From an uncultured Lachnospiraceae bacterium (GTDB lineage: Bacteria > Bacillota > Clostridia > Lachnospirales > Lachnospiraceae), in contig CAMWQW010000010.1 in the NCBI GenBank assembly GCA_947176505.1, positions 79,718 through 143,717 of the forward strand: a stretch of DNA of 64,000 bases, given 5' to 3'. Positions 1-9,011 of this stretch are shown here, piece by piece. The notes below the pieces were generated by a model. It saw nothing but the letters and a program-made list of their open reading frames with translations. It was not told the DNA's origin and ran no database searches. Positions within the stretch are counted from its first letter, which is position 1. Every line of letters begins with the position of its first letter. The translations under genes and the position numbers were made by a program.

Positions 1-786
1 AAGGAAGGCGTCAGGACGATCATGGAAGATAAGAAGTTCGGAGAAGCGGGGAATCGCATGGTCGTGGAAGAGTTCATGACAGGTCGCGAGGTGTCCGTAC
101 TTTCTTTTGTGGACGGCAAGACGATTAAAATTATGTCTTCTGCGCAGGATCATAAACGGGCGTTGGATGGTGATCAGGGATTGAATACGGGAGGAATGGG
201 TACTTTCTCGCCAAGTCCTTTTTACACGGAGGAAGTGGATACATTCTGCCGTAAATATATTTATCAGGCGACGGTGGATGCCATGGCAGAGGAAGGACGT
301 CCTTTTAAAGGAGTTATCTTCTTTGGATTGATGCTGACACAGGATGGTCCGCGTGTGCTGGAATATAATGCGAGATTCGGAGACCCGGAAGCGCAGGTGG
401 TGCTTCCGCGTATGAAAAACGATATGATCGATGTGGTGGAGGCGTGTATTGACGGCACACTCGATCAGATTGATCTGCAGTTTGAAGACAATGCGGCGGT
501 CTGTGTTGTTCTGGCATCCGAGGGATATCCGGTGTCCTACGACAAAGGACTTCCGATTAAGGGGCTGGAACATTTTGAGAACAAGGAAGGATATTATTGT
601 TTTCACGCAGGGACAAAGCAAACAGAACAGGGGATTGTCACAAACGGCGGCAGGGTTCTTGGCGTTACGGCAAAAGGCGCGAATCTGAAAGAAGCCAGAG
701 CCAATGCATATAAGGCGGCGGAATGGGTGACATTCGACAACAAATATATGAGAAATGATATCGGTAAGGCGATTGATGAAGCATAA
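1..786 (+). CDS. purD: Phosphoribosylamine-glycine ligase (GAR synthetase), C-terminal part
   Basis: This is the C-terminal 261 residues of PurD; the reading frame is open to the left edge, so the start lies outside the window (a full protein is about 420 residues). The enzyme joins glycine to 5-phosphoribosylamine with ATP, the second step of purine synthesis in the cytoplasm. Visible ATP-grasp features are the EEFMTGREVSV stretch near the window start, the LNTGGMGTFSP loop, and the EYNARFGDPEAQ segment that carries the metal-binding Glu and Asn. The first ATG in frame, at 22, is internal and not the true start. purL, another purine gene, lies about 50 kb away, so the pathway is not one operon here. 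Confidence 0.95.
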   Translation, partial: KEGVRTIMEDKKFGEAGNRMVVEEFMTGREVSVLSFVDGKTIKIMSSAQDHKRALDGDQGLNTGGMGTFSPSPFYTEEVDTFCRKYIYQATVDAMAEEGRPFKGVIFFGLMLTQDGPRVLEYNARFGDPEAQVVLPRMKNDMIDVVEACIDGTLDQIDLQFEDNAAVCVVLASEGYPVSYDKGLPIKGLEHFENKEGYYCFHAGTKQTEQGIVTNGGRVLGVTAKGANLKEARANAYKAAEWVTFDNKYMRNDIGKAIDEA

Positions 787-795
787 GATTAACGG

Positions 796-817
796 ACATA
801 TATAGTATCATATATGT
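796..817. repeat. AT-only hairpin after purD
   Basis: An 8-bp perfect inverted repeat (796-803 and 810-817) with a 6-nt loop lies between purD and the next gene. It contains almost no GC and has no T-run, so it is a poor terminator. It could be a protein site or chance. Confidence 0.3.
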
Positions 818-847
818 ATATTGAAACCGTAGAAGGGGGCAAATGCG

Positions 848-1336
848 ATGAGCAGCAGGGAAGAAAAAACTGAGAATCTTAAGAAAGGATTGTTGGACAT
901 AAGCAATTATAACATACCGACAATATGCAAGGAATGCGGCGGCATTCTGATTTTTAAGGGCGTCGGAGAATATAAATGCGAAGATTGCGGACATTTGGAA
1001 TATGATGATTATGGCACAGTGCGCAATTATATAGAGAAACATCCCGGTATAACATCCGCTCAAGTATCCGAGGCTACGGGTGTAACACAGAAATCCATCA
1101 GAGAAATGCTCAAGGAAGAACGGCTGGAAATTGCGCCGACCTCCAATGCATTTCTGACTTGTGAAATCTGTGGCAAGCAAATCCGCTCCGGAAGATATTG
1201 CAGCAGGTGTGAAGCGGCTTATCATAAAGAGATCGAAGAGAAAGCCCGGGCGTCAAGGAATATCAACATATCCGGCTTCGGCGCAGAAAAACATGTCGGA
1301 GAGGAAGGGTCAAAACGTTTTACAAGAGATCGTTAA
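848..1336 (+). CDS. Zinc-ribbon and helix-turn-helix protein, YvyF-like
   Basis: A 162-residue cytoplasmic protein with three parts. Residues about 27-47 form a zinc ribbon (CKEC then CEDC). Residues about 52-85 look like a winged helix-turn-helix (the IEKHPGITSAQVSEATGV stretch). Residues about 101-120 hold a second Cys4 cluster (CEIC then CSRC). This order resembles the flagellar-operon protein family named YvyF/TIGR03826, which is poorly understood; I see no flagellar gene nearby. The start at 848 has a good GGGGG-type ribosome site about 6 nt upstream. It is probably a DNA- or RNA-binding regulator, but its targets cannot be read from the sequence. Confidence 0.6.
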   Translation: MSSREEKTENLKKGLLDISNYNIPTICKECGGILIFKGVGEYKCEDCGHLEYDDYGTVRNYIEKHPGITSAQVSEATGVTQKSIREMLKEERLEIAPTSNAFLTCEICGKQIRSGRYCSRCEAAYHKEIEEKARASRNINISGFGAEKHVGEEGSKRFTRDR

Positions 1337-1340
1337 AAAG

Positions 1341-1373
1341 CTTTGCGGCATAAACTTGAAATATGCTGCAAAG
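1341..1373. repeat. Intergenic imperfect hairpin
   Basis: CTTTGCGGCATA (1341-1352) and TATGCTGCAAAG (1362-1373) form a 12-position stem with one mismatch. It lies between the zinc-ribbon gene and the SH3 gene. No T-run follows, so it is more likely an mRNA processing or stability element than a terminator. Confidence 0.4.
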
Positions 1374-1399
1374 TATAAGATAAATAAGGGAGAAAAAAT

Positions 1400-2791
1400 A
1401 TGGTACAAAAGAACAGACATGCAGCATCGGCAAAGAGGCGTTTCCTGATAGGAGCGGCGACGACAGTCAGTATTATGTCCATGCTGTGGTGCGGGTCATT
1501 TGTCAGTTTGGCGGACGCTACCGGAAAAGTTAATGTAGGGTCTGCTAAGATACGTCAGTCAACGGACACCGCCAGCGAAGTAGTAGGAAGCACGTCTCAA
1601 GGGAAAACGGTCACGATTAAGAGCCAAGTGACGGATGCAGCGGGAGTGTCATGGTATGAGGTGTATATTGATTTGAATACGACGGGATATATCCGGGCAG
1701 ACTTGGTCGATAAGAATGATGACGGAGAGATACAGCAGTTAACGGCAGGTGCGACGGAGACTCCCAGTGATGCAGGACAGAGTGACGGTACCCAGACCGA
1801 TGCGGGAGCAGCGGCTTCAGGAGGCGGCACGGGAGCGACCGTTCAGGCGGAGAATCCCATGGATGCCCAGTATGCGGCATTGACCGTGAATTCCAATGTC
1901 AGGGCGACACCATCCAAGGACTCGGATGCAGTGACGAAGTTGAATGAAGGTACACAGGTAATCGTGAGTGGTCAGTCTAACGGCAGCGACGGTAAGACGT
2001 GGTATTTTGTCACTTTTACCGGAGCGGACGGCGGGGAGAAAACCGGGTTTATCCGTTCGGACTTACTTTCCTTAGGTGAGATGGTACCGCTGCCGGCGGA
2101 ACCGGAAGTACCGGTGGAACAGGAAGTGCCGGTAGAGCCGGAAATTCCGGTTAATAATGACTATGAGCTGGTCTATAAAGATGCCGAGGGTGAGTGGTAT
2201 CTGGTTGACCATACGTCAGGCGGGGAATTTTCGTATGAGCATAAACTCAGTGAGCTTCTGGGCGCTGCACAGAACCAGAGCGAGGCGGCATCTGAAGATG
2301 CCAAGACATTGGTGAAGCAGCGTATCGCTATTGTTGTGTTGGTTGTTCTTGCTGTAGCATTAGTCATAGCGGTGATTATTATGGCAGTGAAGCTCAGAGA
2401 TGCATATTATGAAGACTACGAAGATGATGAAGATGAGGACGAAGATGACGAGGAAGAAGAGGAAGAAACACCGGTAAGGCGCAGACGCCGCACAGAGGAG
2501 GAAGAGGAAGAAGCACCGGTAAGGCGCAGACGCCGCACAGAGGAGGAAGAGGAAGAAGCACCGGTAAGGCGCAGACGTCGCACAGAGGAAGAAGAGGAAG
2601 AAGCACCGACAAGACGCAGACGCCGCACGGTAGAGGAAGAAACACCGGCAAAGCGCAGACGCCGGATGGAGGAAGAGGAAGCGGAAAAGGAAAAGGAAAA
2701 GGCAGCCGCGGCGAAACGTAAGTCGAAAAACTTCCTGCTTGATGACGATGAATTTGAGTTTGAATTCTTAAATATGGATGATAAGAAATAA
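1400..2791 (+). CDS. Membrane-anchored double SH3 protein with charged repeat tail
   Basis: A 463-residue protein. The N-terminus (residues about 12-38) is a signal or anchor sequence after a basic stretch. Two bacterial SH3 domains follow (about 43-105 and 155-225); each has the N-x-R-x-x-P/S...G start and ends in GYIR or GFIR-x-D-L. A Pro/Glu/Val linker comes next, then a strong membrane segment at about 308-333. The last 130 residues are highly charged: blocks of Glu/Asp alternate with runs of four to five Arg in about five near-identical copies, ending in an acidic tail. Bacterial SH3 domains usually bind peptidoglycan, so the SH3 part should be outside and the charged tail inside the cell. 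The start has an AAGGGAG ribosome site. No known protein with this tail comes to mind. Confidence 0.7.
   Translation: MVQKNRHAASAKRRFLIGAATTVSIMSMLWCGSFVSLADATGKVNVGSAKIRQSTDTASEVVGSTSQGKTVTIKSQVTDAAGVSWYEVYIDLNTTGYIRADLVDKNDDGEIQQLTAGATETPSDAGQSDGTQTDAGAAASGGGTGATVQAENPMDAQYAALTVNSNVRATPSKDSDAVTKLNEGTQVIVSGQSNGSDGKTWYFVTFTGADGGEKTGFIRSDLLSLGEMVPLPAEPEVPVEQEVPVEPEIPVNNDYELVYKDAEGEWYLVDHTSGGEFSYEHKLSELLGAAQNQSEAASEDAKTLVKQRIAIVVLVVLAVALVIAVIIMAVKLRDAYYEDYEDDEDEDEDDEEEEEETPVRRRRRTEEEEEEAPVRRRRRTEEEEEEAPVRRRRRTEEEEEEAPTRRRRRTVEEETPAKRRRRMEEEEAEKEKEKAAAAKRKSKNFLLDDDEFEFEFLNMDDKK
2440..2690 (+). repeat. Tandem repeat encoding Glu-run / Arg-run units
   Basis: Within the SH3 gene, about 45-nt units repeat with few changes (starting near 2467, 2512, 2557 and 2602, plus shorter relatives around them). 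Each encodes a Glu-rich run, APV or TPV, then RRRRR. The near-identity at DNA level suggests recent expansion by slippage or unequal crossing over. Confidence 0.85.
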
Positions 2792-2829
2792 AAGATTGAT
2801 TAGGAAGAATTGATAGGATTGGTAAGAAA

Positions 2830-3213
2830 ATGCTCATAGAGATAGATTTTAACAGTGATGAAGCAATCTATATGCAGCTAAGGAATCAAATAATTCTCGG
2901 CATTGCCACTTCGCAGTTTCAGGAGGGCGACATGCTTCCGTCTGTCAGACAATTGGCGGATACGATCGGAATCAACATGCATACGGTCAATAAGGCGTAT
3001 ACTGTACTGAAGCAGGAAGGGTATGTCAAAGTAGACCGTAGAAGAGGTGCCGTGATTGCGATAGACATTGACAGGATGCAGGCGCTTGAACAGATGCGCG
3101 GGGAATTACAGGTGACATTGGCGAAGGCAAGCTGTAAGAATATTTCCAGAGAAGAGGTGCATGCTCTTATAGATGAAATCTATGAGGATTACGAGAAAGG
3201 AATGGGTTATTGA
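2830..3213 (+). CDS. GntR-family (YtrA-like) transcription regulator
   Basis: A 127-residue protein with an N-terminal winged helix of the GntR type: residues about 10-75 include YMQLRNQI, then the recognition region LPSVRQLADTIGINMHTVNKAYTVL and the wing KVDRRRGAVI. Only about 50 helical residues follow, as in the short YtrA subfamily, which lacks a ligand domain. Its TGA stop overlaps the ATG of clpC, so the two are translationally coupled. In many Firmicutes the gene before clpC encodes the heat-shock repressor CtsR; here a GntR protein takes that place, so it may regulate this operon. That is inference from position only. Confidence 0.85.
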   Translation: MLIEIDFNSDEAIYMQLRNQIILGIATSQFQEGDMLPSVRQLADTIGINMHTVNKAYTVLKQEGYVKVDRRRGAVIAIDIDRMQALEQMRGELQVTLAKASCKNISREEVHALIDEIYEDYEKGMGY

Positions 3214-5663
3214 TGCAGCCACAATTTACGGACAAGGCAAAAGCAGCATTAATTTTGGCTGAGAGAGCCGCCAGAAGCTTAAGACAAAGTTATGTGGGAA
3301 GCGAGCATATTCTGCTCGGTCTTCTCCGGGAGAATACAGGGGTTGCAGCCACAGTTTTATTGAATAACGGCGTGGATGTCGTACAGTTAAAGGAAATGAT
3401 CAAAGACTTGATTGCGCCGGACAGTTCGGTGTTGATTGCGGAAAGAGACGGATATTCCCCGCGTGCGCAAAGCATTTTGGACGAGGCACACAGACAGGCG
3501 GAACGGTTTCACAGTGACAAAACAGGTACGGAACATATACTGTTAGCGCTCCTGAAAGAAGGAGAAAATGTAGCTGTCAGACTGCTTAATACAATGGGGA
3601 TATCCGTGCAGAAGCTGTATGTGGACGTTCTGGTAGCAATGGGCGAGGACAGCGCCCTCTACAAGGAAGATTTAGGGAAGAAGCAGGGAAGGAAAAAGAG
3701 CGGGACTTCGACTTTGGATCAGTACAGCCGGGATTTGACGGCGCTTGCCAGAGAAGGAAGGCTCGATCCTGTGATTGGCAGAGAAGAAGAAATTACAAGA
3801 GTCATTCAAATTTTGAGCCGCAGAACGAAGAATAATCCCTGTCTGATCGGAGAACCGGGAGTGGGAAAGACAGCCGTAGTGGAGGGGCTTGCAGCGCGGA
3901 TAGTCACCGGAGATGTACCTTTTACTGTACAGAACAAAAGAGTATTGACATTGGATTTGTCCGGTATGGTAGCGGGCAGTAAATACAGAGGAGAGTTTGA
4001 AGAAAGAATCAAAAAAGTTATCCGGGAAGTGATAGAGGACGGTAATATTGTTCTGTTTTTGGATGAGCTTCATACGATTATCGGTGCAGGCGGAGCGGAA
4101 GGTGCGATTGATGCTTCCAATATCTTAAAACCTTCGTTGGCGAGAGGTGAGATACAGTTAATCGGTGCCACTACGATTGCGGAATATCGCAAATATGTGG
4201 AGAAAGATGCGGCTTTGGAGAGAAGATTCCAGCCTGTGACAGTGGAGGAGCCTACTGTGGAAGAGGCGGAAAACATTCTCCATGGCGTTGCGCACAAATA
4301 TGAAGAACATCACCGTGTTACAATCACTGACGAGGCAATCAGCGCCGCTGTGGCGCTTTCCAACAGATATATCAATGACAGAAACCTTCCGGATAAAGCA
4401 ATCGATCTTATTGATGAGGCTGCTGCTGCGGTACGGCTGAATGTGACAGCACAGCCGGATAAATTAAAGGAACTGTCGGAAGAAATCAAGAAGATTGATT
4501 TGCAGATAGAGCGTTCCATCCGTATGGAAGCTTTTACACAGGCAGCAGAGCTAAAGAAAAAGCAGAGTGAATGCATTAAAAAATATGACCGTATTATCAA
4601 GCGTATGGAAAAAGAGGAAGAGAAGCGTACGTACGTAGTCGGAGAGAATGAGATTGCGGAAGTGGTGGCTCTGTGGACCAAAATTCCGGTTAAGAAGCTG
4701 GCGGAGAAAGAGAGCGAACGTCTGTTAAAATTGGAATCGATTCTGCATAAGCGTGTTATCGGACAGGAAGAAGCCGTTTCGGCGGTTTCCAAGGCAATGA
4801 GAAGGGGAAGAGTGGGACTGCAGGATCCCAATCGTCCGATAGGTTCGTTCCTTTTCTTAGGTCCTACCGGTGTCGGCAAGACGGAGCTTAGCAAGGCGCT
4901 TGCAGAAGCGATGTTTGGTTCGGAGAACGCATTGATTCGTGTAGATATGTCGGAATATATGGAAGGACACTCTGTCTCCAAAATGATAGGTTCACCGCCG
5001 GGATATGTGGGATTTGAGGAAGGCGGACAGCTGTCGGAGAAGGTACGCAGGAATCCGTATTCGGTTGTGCTTTTTGATGAGATTGAAAAGGCTCATCCGG
5101 ATGTGTTTAATGTACTTTTGCAGGTGCTTGACGACGGGCATATTACCGATTCTAAGGGCAGAAAAGTCAGCTTTAAGAATACGATACTGATTATGACATC
5201 CAATGCAGGTGCACAGAGAATCATAGATCCGAAGAACCTTGGTTTCGGGGCTCAGACGACGGAGCAGCAGGACTACGATAAGATGAAGAGCGGTGTGATG
5301 GAAGAGGTGAAGAGACTCTTTAAGCCGGAATTTATCAATCGAATCGATGAAATCATGGTATTCCATCCGCTTAACAAAGATGATATGAAGAGGATTATCA
5401 CACTGCTTTCAAAAAATCTCATTAAGCGGTGCAAAGAGCAGATGGAGATAGATTTGACAATCTCGGCATCGGTTAAGGAATGGCTGATTGAGAAGCACAT
5501 GGATGCTAAGATGGGCGCAAGACCTATGAAAAGAGCAATTCAATCGGAAATCGAAGATGCATTGGCGGAAGAGATACTTCTGGGGAATATCAGGCGCGGG
5601 GATACAGTGGCGGCAGGACTTAAGAATAAGAAAATAGTATTTACAGTACGCGATGATAAATAA
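3213..5663 (+). CDS. clpC: ClpC-type AAA+ ATPase chaperone
   Basis: An 816-residue Hsp100 unfoldase that feeds damaged or tagged proteins to the ClpP protease. Domain order: double Clp N-domain (about 1-145), first AAA+ module with Walker A GEPGVGKT near 212 and Walker B LFLDELH near 280, a middle region with a UVR-like coiled coil (about 440-475), and second AAA+ module with GPTGVGKT near 550 and the [12 protein letters not shown] Walker B. I chose ATG 3213, which overlaps the preceding stop as TGATG, over the TTG codon at 3210. Neither mcsA/mcsB nor ctsR is adjacent, unlike in Bacillus; the clpC-radA proximity is a common Firmicute arrangement. Confidence 0.95.
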   Translation: MQPQFTDKAKAALILAERAARSLRQSYVGSEHILLGLLRENTGVAATVLLNNGVDVVQLKEMIKDLIAPDSSVLIAERDGYSPRAQSILDEAHRQAERFHSDKTGTEHILLALLKEGENVAVRLLNTMGISVQKLYVDVLVAMGEDSALYKEDLGKKQGRKKSGTSTLDQYSRDLTALAREGRLDPVIGREEEITRVIQILSRRTKNNPCLIGEPGVGKTAVVEGLAARIVTGDVPFTVQNKRVLTLDLSGMVAGSKYRGEFEERIKKVIREVIEDGNIVLFLDELHTIIGAGGAEGAIDASNILKPSLARGEIQLIGATTIAEYRKYVEKDAALERRFQPVTVEEPTVEEAENILHGVAHKYEEHHRVTITDEAISAAVALSNRYINDRNLPDKAIDLIDEAAAAVRLNVTAQPDKLKELSEEIKKIDLQIERSIRMEAFTQAAELKKKQSECIKKYDRIIKRMEKEEEKRTYVVGENEIAEVVALWTKIPVKKLAEKESERLLKLESILHKRVIGQEEAVSAVSKAMRRGRVGLQDPNRPIGSFLFLGPTGVGKTELSKALAEAMFGSENALIRVDMSEYMEGHSVSKMIGSPPGYVGFEEGGQLSEKVRRNPYSVVLFDEIEKAHPDVFNVLLQVLDDGHITDSKGRKVSFKNTILIMTSNAGAQRIIDPKNLGFGAQTTEQQDYDKMKSGVMEEVKRLFKPEFINRIDEIMVFHPLNKDDMKRIITLLSKNLIKRCKEQMEIDLTISASVKEWLIEKHMDAKMGARPMKRAIQSEIEDALAEEILLGNIRRGDTVAAGLKNKKIVFTVRDDK

Positions 5664-5690
5664 TAACAAAGACTTAGGAGGAGAAACATC

Positions 5691-6107
5691 ATGGCTGTAG
5701 TAGCGGAATTAGTACGAACGGAAGAAAGCGGTGCGATCAGCTTTGGCAATTATAAGCTGGATACCAAAGCGAAGGTAGAAAATTATGAGCATGGCGGTGA
5801 CTTATATAAGGTAAAGACTTATAAAGAATTGACAAAATTAGAGAAGAACGGCATGTTTGCTTATGAGTCGCAACCCGGCACGAGTGTGCTTGATTTTAAT
5901 GAGACAGAGGACGGTGTTACGTTTACGGTAGAGGCGGATGAGGATGCACAGATCACGGTAGGATTGGAAGAAGATACGGAGTACAGCGTTACCGTGGATA
6001 ACGCGAACATCGGCAGGATGAAGACTAATTTAAGCGGCAAACTGAGTATCAGCATAGAGTTAGCAAATGCCGGAGAGATCGCGGTTAAGATCGTTAAAAA
6101 TGGCTAA
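5691..6107 (+). CDS. Uncharacterised small protein between clpC and radA
   Basis: A 138-residue soluble acidic protein with no signal peptide, membrane segment or cysteine cluster. The N-terminal third resembles a small beta-strand domain (ISFGNYKLDTKAKVENYEHGG), and the C-terminal half reads as a beta-sandwich rich in T/V/D (VTFTVEADEDAQITVGL...). It has a perfect TTAGGAGGAG ribosome site 27 nt after clpC, and its last 8 nt overlap radA, so the three genes are one transcription unit. I do not recognise the family. The coupling suggests a role in protein quality control or DNA repair, without direct evidence. Confidence 0.75.
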   Translation: MAVVAELVRTEESGAISFGNYKLDTKAKVENYEHGGDLYKVKTYKELTKLEKNGMFAYESQPGTSVLDFNETEDGVTFTVEADEDAQITVGLEEDTEYSVTVDNANIGRMKTNLSGKLSISIELANAGEIAVKIVKNG

Positions 6108-7476
6108 GAGTAAGACCGGGACGGTATTTTATTGCCAGAATTGCGGATATGAGTCCTCGAAATGGATGGGACAGTGCCCCGGTTGTAAAGAGTGGAACAG
6201 TATGGTAGAGGAGAAGGTGCACGCAGGAACAGGCGGCGGACGCAGTGCCGGCAGAAGCACACGCGGAGCCGGAGCGGTCAAACCTTCGAGCCTATCGGAA
6301 GTGAGTATACGGGAAGAAATGCGTATGAGAACGCATATGGCGGAGCTGGACAGAGTGCTGGGCGGTGGTATTGTGCCCGGCTCTTTGACGTTGGTGGGCG
6401 GCGATCCGGGTATCGGCAAGTCCACGCTGCTTTTGCAGGTGTGCAGGCATATGGCGGCGGACGGACGCAAAGTGCTGTACATATCCGGAGAAGAATCATT
6501 GCGTCAGATTAAGCTTCGTGCAAACAGACTGGGTGAATTTACAGACAACCTGCTTCTGCTGTGTGAGACAAGTCTGGAAATCGTAGAGGATACGATACAC
6601 AGTGTAATGCCGGACATCACGATTATAGATTCCATCCAGACAATGTATCATGAGGAGATATCTGCGGCTCCCGGAAGTGTATCTCAGGTGCGGGAATCCA
6701 CGAACGTCCTGCTACAGCTTGCCAAAGGGCTGAATGTATCCATCTTTATTGTAGGTCATGTAACGAAGGAAGGAACCGTGGCAGGACCGAGGGTGTTGGA
6801 GCATATGGTAGATACGGTGCTATATTTTGAGGGAGACCGGCATGCCTCTTATCGTATTCTGAGGGGAGTGAAGAACCGTTTCGGTTCCACGAACGAAATT
6901 GGCGTTTTTGAGATGAAAGAAGAAGGACTGGTGGAAGTCAAGAATCCTTCGGAGTTTATGCTGAACGGTAAACCGGAAGGAGCCAGCGGCTCGATTGTAT
7001 CATGTTCCATGGAGGGAACAAGACCGATTCTTCTTGAGATTCAGGCACTTGTATGTCATAGCAATTTCGGTATTCCGAGGCGGCAGGCGATTGGAACCGA
7101 CTTTAACAGAGTGAATCTTTTGATGGCAGTCTTGGAAAAAAGGCTGGGCGTGCAGATGTCGGATTGTGACGCATATGTAAATCTGGCGGGAGGTATGCGG
7201 ATTGTGGAACCGGCAATTGACTTGGGGGTTGCCATGGCGGTGGTGTCCAGTTTCAAAAACCGTGTCATTGACGACAAAATGCTTGCTTTTGGAGAAATCG
7301 GCTTAAGCGGAGAAGTGAGGGGCGTTTCCATGGCACAGCAGAGAGTGTCAGAAGCAGCCAAATTGGGATTTACCACTTGTATTCTTCCGGAAGCATGTAT
7401 GAAGCAGATTAAGCCGGTGGAAGGAATGAAGTTGATTGGAGTAAAGACCGTACGGGATGCAATTGATCTGATTTGA
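6100..7476 (+). CDS. radA: DNA repair protein RadA (Sms)
   Basis: A 458-residue RecA-like ATPase that promotes branch migration and processing of recombination intermediates. Cys12, Cys15, Cys26 and Cys29 form the N-terminal zinc finger; Walker A GGDPGIGKST lies near 97-106; the RadA-specific KNRFGSTNE motif is near 258-266; the C-terminus is the inactive Lon-protease-like domain. The frame is open upstream to 6067, but ATG 6100 begins the conserved protein and has GGAGAG about 20 nt upstream. That distance is long, so coupling to the overlapping upstream gene probably assists initiation. Confidence 0.96.
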   Translation: MAKSKTGTVFYCQNCGYESSKWMGQCPGCKEWNSMVEEKVHAGTGGGRSAGRSTRGAGAVKPSSLSEVSIREEMRMRTHMAELDRVLGGGIVPGSLTLVGGDPGIGKSTLLLQVCRHMAADGRKVLYISGEESLRQIKLRANRLGEFTDNLLLLCETSLEIVEDTIHSVMPDITIIDSIQTMYHEEISAAPGSVSQVRESTNVLLQLAKGLNVSIFIVGHVTKEGTVAGPRVLEHMVDTVLYFEGDRHASYRILRGVKNRFGSTNEIGVFEMKEEGLVEVKNPSEFMLNGKPEGASGSIVSCSMEGTRPILLEIQALVCHSNFGIPRRQAIGTDFNRVNLLMAVLEKRLGVQMSDCDAYVNLAGGMRIVEPAIDLGVAMAVVSSFKNRVIDDKMLAFGEIGLSGEVRGVSMAQQRVSEAAKLGFTTCILPEACMKQIKPVEGMKLIGVKTVRDAIDLI

Positions 7477-7613
7477 CGGCGTAAGGCGGATGCAGCGCGG
7501 TTGGAATGAGTATAGAATGCGTGTGTAAGCACTTTAATTATGACGAAAATGTAACATTTTTTTAAATAAATTTAATATTTTATGCTTTAGATATATTCAA
7601 AAAGTAATTTGTG

Positions 7614-7622
7614 TGGTAGAAT
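7614..7622 (+). promoter_or_regulatory. Extended -10 promoter for the LCP gene
   Basis: TGG then TAGAAT (7617-7622) fits an extended -10 element, about 95 nt before the LCP start. The -35 region is poor, which extended -10 promoters tolerate. The region 7540-7615 is very AT-rich. Confidence 0.4.
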
Positions 7623-7715
7623 GTTCAAGATATAGTGCTGTGAGTGTGAGCCGGAGTAATACGGGGTCTTATGGGATAAATAGGGGGTTGACACACCCGG
7701 ACAGAGGAGTTACTT

Positions 7716-8894
7716 ATGGACAAACAGATACAGGAATCGCAGGAAATGTCAGAGACTGCGAAGCCGGTAGAGGACATACAGGATGAGCGCGAAGCTGATG
7801 TAAGTATGCAGCCGGAGAATACGAAGGCTAAAGCCGATGCGAAGCGCAAGTGGATAAAGCATATTCCGCTGCTGATCATAGAGGCATGCGTACTCATTGT
7901 TGCAATCGGCATTATGTATGTGGTCGTTACAGCCACCAAAGAGGTGGAACGCAAGAACATTGACAAAGAGAAGATTACGATTAATGAAGAAGTTGCCGAG
8001 ATTATACGTGAGGAAGAAGAGAACAATGAAACGAAAGGCTACCGTAACATAGCGCTTTTCGGAGTGGATGCAAGAGACGGTGAACTTGGCAGAGGAACGC
8101 GAAGCGATTCGATCATTATAGCGAGCATTAATCAGGATACACAGGAGATTAAACTGGTTTCGGTTTTCCGCGATACTTATTTAAATCTAGGAAATGATTC
8201 CTATAACAAATGTAACGCGGCATACGCACAGGGAGGACCGGAGCAGGCAATCAGTATGCTTAACGCCAATCTTGATCTTGACATCACCGATTATGTGACA
8301 GTCGGTTTCGGAGGATTGATCGATGCGGTAGATGCTTTGGGCGGTATCGAGATTGAGGTTACCGATGCAGAGATTTCTCATTTGAATAATTACCAGCTGA
8401 CTATGTCCGAAGAATTAGGGGTAGACTATATACCGGTTAAAGAAAGCGGTTTACAATTACTAAACGGTATGCAGGCGACTGCATACTGCAGGATACGATA
8501 CACCAAGGGCGATGATTTCAGACGAGCTGAGAGGCAGAGAGATGTGCTGACTGCTATGATGGAAAAGGCTAAAACAGTTTCGGTAGGATCACTGACTAGT
8601 ATGGTCAACGCTATTCTTCCGGAGGTGGAAACTTCTCTCGGAGTCAATGAGATCTTAAGTGTACTCGGCAGCGTGGCGGGATATGATGTGGTTGCCAGCG
8701 ACGGATTTCCGTTTGAGGATAACAGGGTTGGCGCAAATGTCGGCAGTAAAGGAAGCTGTGTGATTCCGGATAATCTGGAAGAGAATGTGGAAGAACTGCA
8801 TGTGCTTCTTTTTCCGGAAGTAGATTATAAGCCATCCAAACAGGTGATAAATATCAGTGACGAGATTGTATCGTTGACAGACGAATACAGATAG
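7716..8894 (+). CDS. LytR-CpsA-Psr (LCP) family cell-wall glycopolymer ligase
   Basis: A 392-residue membrane protein. A charged cytoplasmic N-terminus (about 1-47) is followed by one membrane helix (about 48-70, PLLIIEACVLIVAIGIMYVVV) and an extracellular LCP domain. The domain shows GVDARDGELGRGTRSDSIIIASIN near 110-135, with the conserved Arg and Asp that bind polyprenyl pyrophosphate, then SVFRDTYL, and RIRYTKGDDFRRAERQRDVL near 265-285. LCP enzymes move teichoic acid, capsule or other polymers from lipid carriers to peptidoglycan. The start has a GAGGAG site. It stands alone, with its own promoter before and a hairpin after. Confidence 0.9.
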   Translation: MDKQIQESQEMSETAKPVEDIQDEREADVSMQPENTKAKADAKRKWIKHIPLLIIEACVLIVAIGIMYVVVTATKEVERKNIDKEKITINEEVAEIIREEEENNETKGYRNIALFGVDARDGELGRGTRSDSIIIASINQDTQEIKLVSVFRDTYLNLGNDSYNKCNAAYAQGGPEQAISMLNANLDLDITDYVTVGFGGLIDAVDALGGIEIEVTDAEISHLNNYQLTMSEELGVDYIPVKESGLQLLNGMQATAYCRIRYTKGDDFRRAERQRDVLTAMMEKAKTVSVGSLTSMVNAILPEVETSLGVNEILSVLGSVAGYDVVASDGFPFEDNRVGANVGSKGSCVIPDNLEENVEELHVLLFPEVDYKPSKQVINISDEIVSLTDEYR

Positions 8895-8950
8895 CAAGCT
8901 ACATGAATGACTGGGAAACGTGGACTGAAGTGTAACGGTAGGAACATGCG

Positions 8951-8986
8951 ACAGCAGTTGGGGATTTCTCGGCTGCTGTTTTATTA
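8951..8986 (+). terminator. Terminator after the LCP gene
   Basis: ACAGCAG (8951-8957) pairs with CTGCTGT (8973-8979), followed by TTTATTAT. The stem is 7 bp with a 15-nt loop, a modest but well-placed Rho-independent terminator. Confidence 0.55.
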
Positions 8987-9011
8987 TGATATGGTATAGA
9001 GGATAGATGTG

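Noticed and set aside
665-1225. 186-residue minus-strand open frame across purD and the zinc-ribbon gene
   Set aside because: It runs opposite two good genes, has no ribosome site and no recognisable motif.
2394-2837. Long minus-strand open frames opposite the SH3 gene tail
   Set aside because: They are mirror images of the Glu/Arg repeats (runs of Ser, Leu and Pro) and have no ribosome site.
3210-3212. TTG as start of clpC
   Set aside because: The next codon is ATG, which overlaps the preceding stop in the usual TGATG form.
4310-4981. 223-residue minus-strand open frame inside clpC
   Set aside because: Antisense shadow of clpC; serine-rich, with no start signals.
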